Origin: AM-2324 sp042091035
GTDB lineage: Bacteria; Bacteroidota; Bacteroidia; Chitinophagales; Saprospiraceae
DNA: 11,880 bases
Assembly (NCBI GenBank): GCA_042091035.1
Contig: JBELIG010000092.1
Location: 1 to 11,880, forward strand
Reading direction: 5' to 3'
Of this stretch, positions 11,718-11,880 are shown one piece after another (the first letter of the stretch is position 1; each line of letters starts with the position of its first letter). Made by a program: the position numbers and the translations under genes. The notes below the pieces were generated by a model. The model worked only from the letters and a program-made list of their open reading frames with translations. It ran no database searches and was not told the origin of the DNA.

Positions 11718-11734
11718 CCCTTGTAAAACAAGGG
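11718..11734. terminator. Bidirectional intrinsic terminator between the GH13 gene and the tRNA genes
   Basis: CCCTTGT-AAA-ACAAGGG forms a perfect 7-bp stem. It is preceded by A6 (11712-11717) and followed by CTTTT on the plus strand. Read on the minus strand the stem is followed by TTTTTT, so the stronger U-run serves the convergent tRNA transcript, while the plus strand still gets a short T-run 12 bases after the glycosidase stop codon. Confidence 0.8.
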
Positions 11735-11740
11735 CTTTTG

Positions 11741-11814
11741 TGATCGCGATAGGATTCGAACCTATGACCGTCTGCTTAGAAGGCAGATGCTCTATCCAGC
11801 TGAGCTACGCGACC
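11741..11814 (-). tRNA. tRNA-Arg (anticodon TCT)
   Basis: Read on the minus strand, the acceptor stem GGTCGCG pairs with CGCGATC (one G-U pair), leaving A as discriminator. The D-arm has AGCTCAGCTGGATAGAGC, the anticodon stem-loop is TCTGC-CTTCTAA-GCAGA (anticodon at 11778-11780), and the T-arm carries GGTTCGAATCC. Length is 74 bases. CCA is not encoded, as is common in this phylum. It reads convergently with the glycosidase gene. Confidence 0.96.
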
Positions 11815-11828
11815 AAAGATTTCTGTTG

Positions 11829-11880
11829 TCGGGGTGGCAGGATTCGAACCTGCGACCTCCTGCTCCCAAAGCAGGCGCGA
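11829..11880 (-). tRNA. tRNA-Pro (anticodon TGG), 5' part cut by the window edge
   Basis: The minus strand holds the 3' 52 bases: anticodon stem-loop CCTGC-TTTGGGA-GCAGG (anticodon at 11866-11868), variable loop, T-arm with GGTTCGAATCC, the 3' acceptor strand CACCCCG and discriminator A. CCA is not encoded. The D-arm and 5' acceptor strand lie beyond 11880. It is 14 bases upstream of tRNA-Arg in the same direction, so both are probably one transcript ending at the hairpin at 11718-11734. Confidence 0.93.

Overview
The window comes from a member of the Bacteroidota, most likely a flavobacterium. The evidence is a type IX secretion system (T9SS) type B C-terminal sorting domain, a PorP/SprF-family partner gene directly behind it, a SusA-like family 13 glycosidase, AT-rich intergenic DNA with little Shine-Dalgarno signal, and tRNA genes without an encoded CCA end.

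Layout. (1) Positions 1-8708, plus strand: one giant secreted surface protein, open at the left edge, so its true start and signal peptide lie outside the window. In order it holds the tail of an Ig-like domain, a BspA-like (DUF285-type) repeat array, an Ig-like domain, a second BspA-like array, two Ig-like domains and one cadherin-like domain. Then come about 1180 residues of acidic, calcium-binding thrombospondin type 3-like repeats, a second divergent cadherin-like segment with a CxxC, a second class of acidic repeats, and the T9SS type B sorting domain. (2) Positions 8713-9621, plus: a PorP/SprF-family outer-membrane protein, 4 bases behind the giant gene and almost certainly in its operon. 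(3) Positions 9622-9785: an AT-rich gap with a perfect inverted repeat and at best a weak promoter-like box. (4) Positions 9786-11705, plus: an exported GH13 glycosidase of the cyclomaltodextrinase/neopullulanase/SusA type with all catalytic residues present and a TTG start. (5) Positions 11718-11734: a hairpin that can terminate in both directions. (6) Positions 11741-11880, minus: tRNA-Arg(TCT) and a tRNA-Pro(TGG) cut by the right edge.

The first two genes form a cargo-plus-partner unit. The giant protein would cross the outer membrane through the T9SS, directed by its C-terminal domain, with the PorP/SprF protein as its dedicated partner, in the way sprB and sprF are paired in Flavobacterium johnsoniae. 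The repeat content suggests a long, calcium-stiffened adhesin; the ligand cannot be told from sequence. The glycosidase is an independent maltodextrin-degrading enzyme with no susC/susD-like genes in view.

The most notable structure is the exact modular arithmetic of the acidic array. Its 14 proline-bearing blocks are spaced 35 + 22n residues apart, with one interval that is exactly 13 residues short.
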